Shown here: positions 63,862 through 64,000 of the stretch, piece after piece
Position numbering within the stretch: position 1 is the stretch's first letter
Layout of the letters: the number at the start of each line of letters is the position of its first letter
Origin: Gammaproteobacteria bacterium
GTDB lineage: Bacteria > Pseudomonadota > Gammaproteobacteria > Pseudomonadales > Pseudohongiellaceae
Direction: 5' to 3'
Assembly: GCA_021773355.1 (NCBI GenBank)
Contig: JAJFKE010000011.1
Span: 248,001-312,000 of the forward strand
DNA length: 64,000 nucleotides
Made by a program: the position numbers and the translations under genes
Notes under the pieces: model-generated
The model's database searches: none
Told to the model about the DNA's origin: nothing
Seen by the model: the letters and a program-made list of their open reading frames with translations, nothing else

Positions 63862-64000
63862 TTAGTGATCTCCCCCAGCCCCATGGCCAGCTTCTGCAGG
63901 GTGAGCGCGCAGCTGTTCATCTGTTGCATTCGGGTCTACGGTAAAGCTGTAGCTGTTAGTAACCGTGTGTCCGTCCTCACCTATCACAGCCCAATTAACA
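63862..64000 (-). CDS. copC: CopC copper-binding protein (5' end outside window)
   Basis: Only the C-terminal 45 residues are in the window, reading VNWAVIGEDGHTVTNSYSF and then a His-rich end (AGHGAGGDH). The DGH motif of the CopC Cu(II) site is intact, unlike in the CopC-like proteins at 55736 and 57411. It is the first gene of a copC-copD operon. Confidence 0.88.
   Translation of the reverse strand, partial: VNWAVIGEDGHTVTNSYSFTVDPNATDEQLRAHPAEAGHGAGGDH

Noticed and set aside
1-64000. CRISPR array, rRNA, transposase, integrase or prophage genes
   Set aside because: No regularly spaced repeats, rRNA-like stretches or mobile-element proteins were recognised anywhere in the window.

Overview
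The window is 64 kb of a Gram-negative, aerobic, periplasm-rich bacterium, most likely a marine-type gammaproteobacterium. Pointers are periplasmic PQQ dehydrogenases with c-type cytochromes, SURF1, a DegQ/HtrA protease, CopC/CopD, a TonB-like N-terminal segment, an OmpA-like stator protein, many Sec signal peptides and one Tat signal. Exact taxonomy cannot be read from the sequence. Coding density is high, genes lie on both strands in short operons, and several starts are TTG or GTG. No tRNA, rRNA, CRISPR array, transposase or prophage gene was recognised.

Layout. 1-8 kb (minus strand): truncated MATE exporter, TonB-like membrane protein, an alkylation-repair pair (Ogt and an Ada-AraC-AlkA fusion), a DUF3089 hydrolase and a haem-c/PQQ dehydrogenase. 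8-16.6 kb (plus): ilvD, two DUF6644 membrane proteins around a small secreted protein, a diguanylate cyclase, a DPP III-like lipoprotein peptidase, a hypothetical protein, a DUF1272 zinc protein and an RRM protein. 16.6-19.4 kb (minus): phosphate uptake (DUF47 + PiT) with a PEP mutase/isocitrate lyase-family enzyme. 19.7-23.7 kb (plus): di-haem cytochrome c, PQQ alcohol dehydrogenase with a lanthanide-type Asp-x-Asp signature, and an acyl-CoA synthetase. Two near-identical palindromes lie in the divergent control region. 23.8-37 kb: mixed lipid and redox genes (patatin, two SDR/AhpD-type enzymes, MaoC-like hot-dog proteins), an MBL-fold/cyclic-nucleotide-binding fusion facing a stand-alone receiver protein, M24 peptidase, DUF1232, GNAT and amidohydrolase. 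37-45 kb (plus): a full-length FO synthase (FbiC type), a four-gene group (SDR, polytopic membrane protein, CDP-alcohol phosphatidyltransferase, secreted AroQ-type chorismate mutase), a second DUF1232 protein and an M20 peptidase.

45.3-47.9 kb (minus) is the most interesting part. It is a compact three-gene operon encoding a ZorA/MotA-like channel protein with a long helical tail, a ZorB/MotB-like OmpA-domain stator, and an unrecognised 206-residue protein with a CKHCLH motif. It resembles the membrane half of the Zorya anti-phage system without the known ZorC/D/E effectors, so it may be a new stator-driven system. A terminator marks its upstream boundary.

48-64 kb: secreted and membrane oxidative-metabolism genes. 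These include a Tat-exported aldo/keto reductase, DUF6644-type proteins, SURF1, a haem-c/copper monooxygenase-like protein with two tandem paralogous secreted proteins, two CopC-like proteins that have lost the usual copper motif, a thioesterase, a nitroreductase, a beta-lactamase-fold hydrolase, DegQ, a CadC-type regulator, and a copCD pair cut by the window end.
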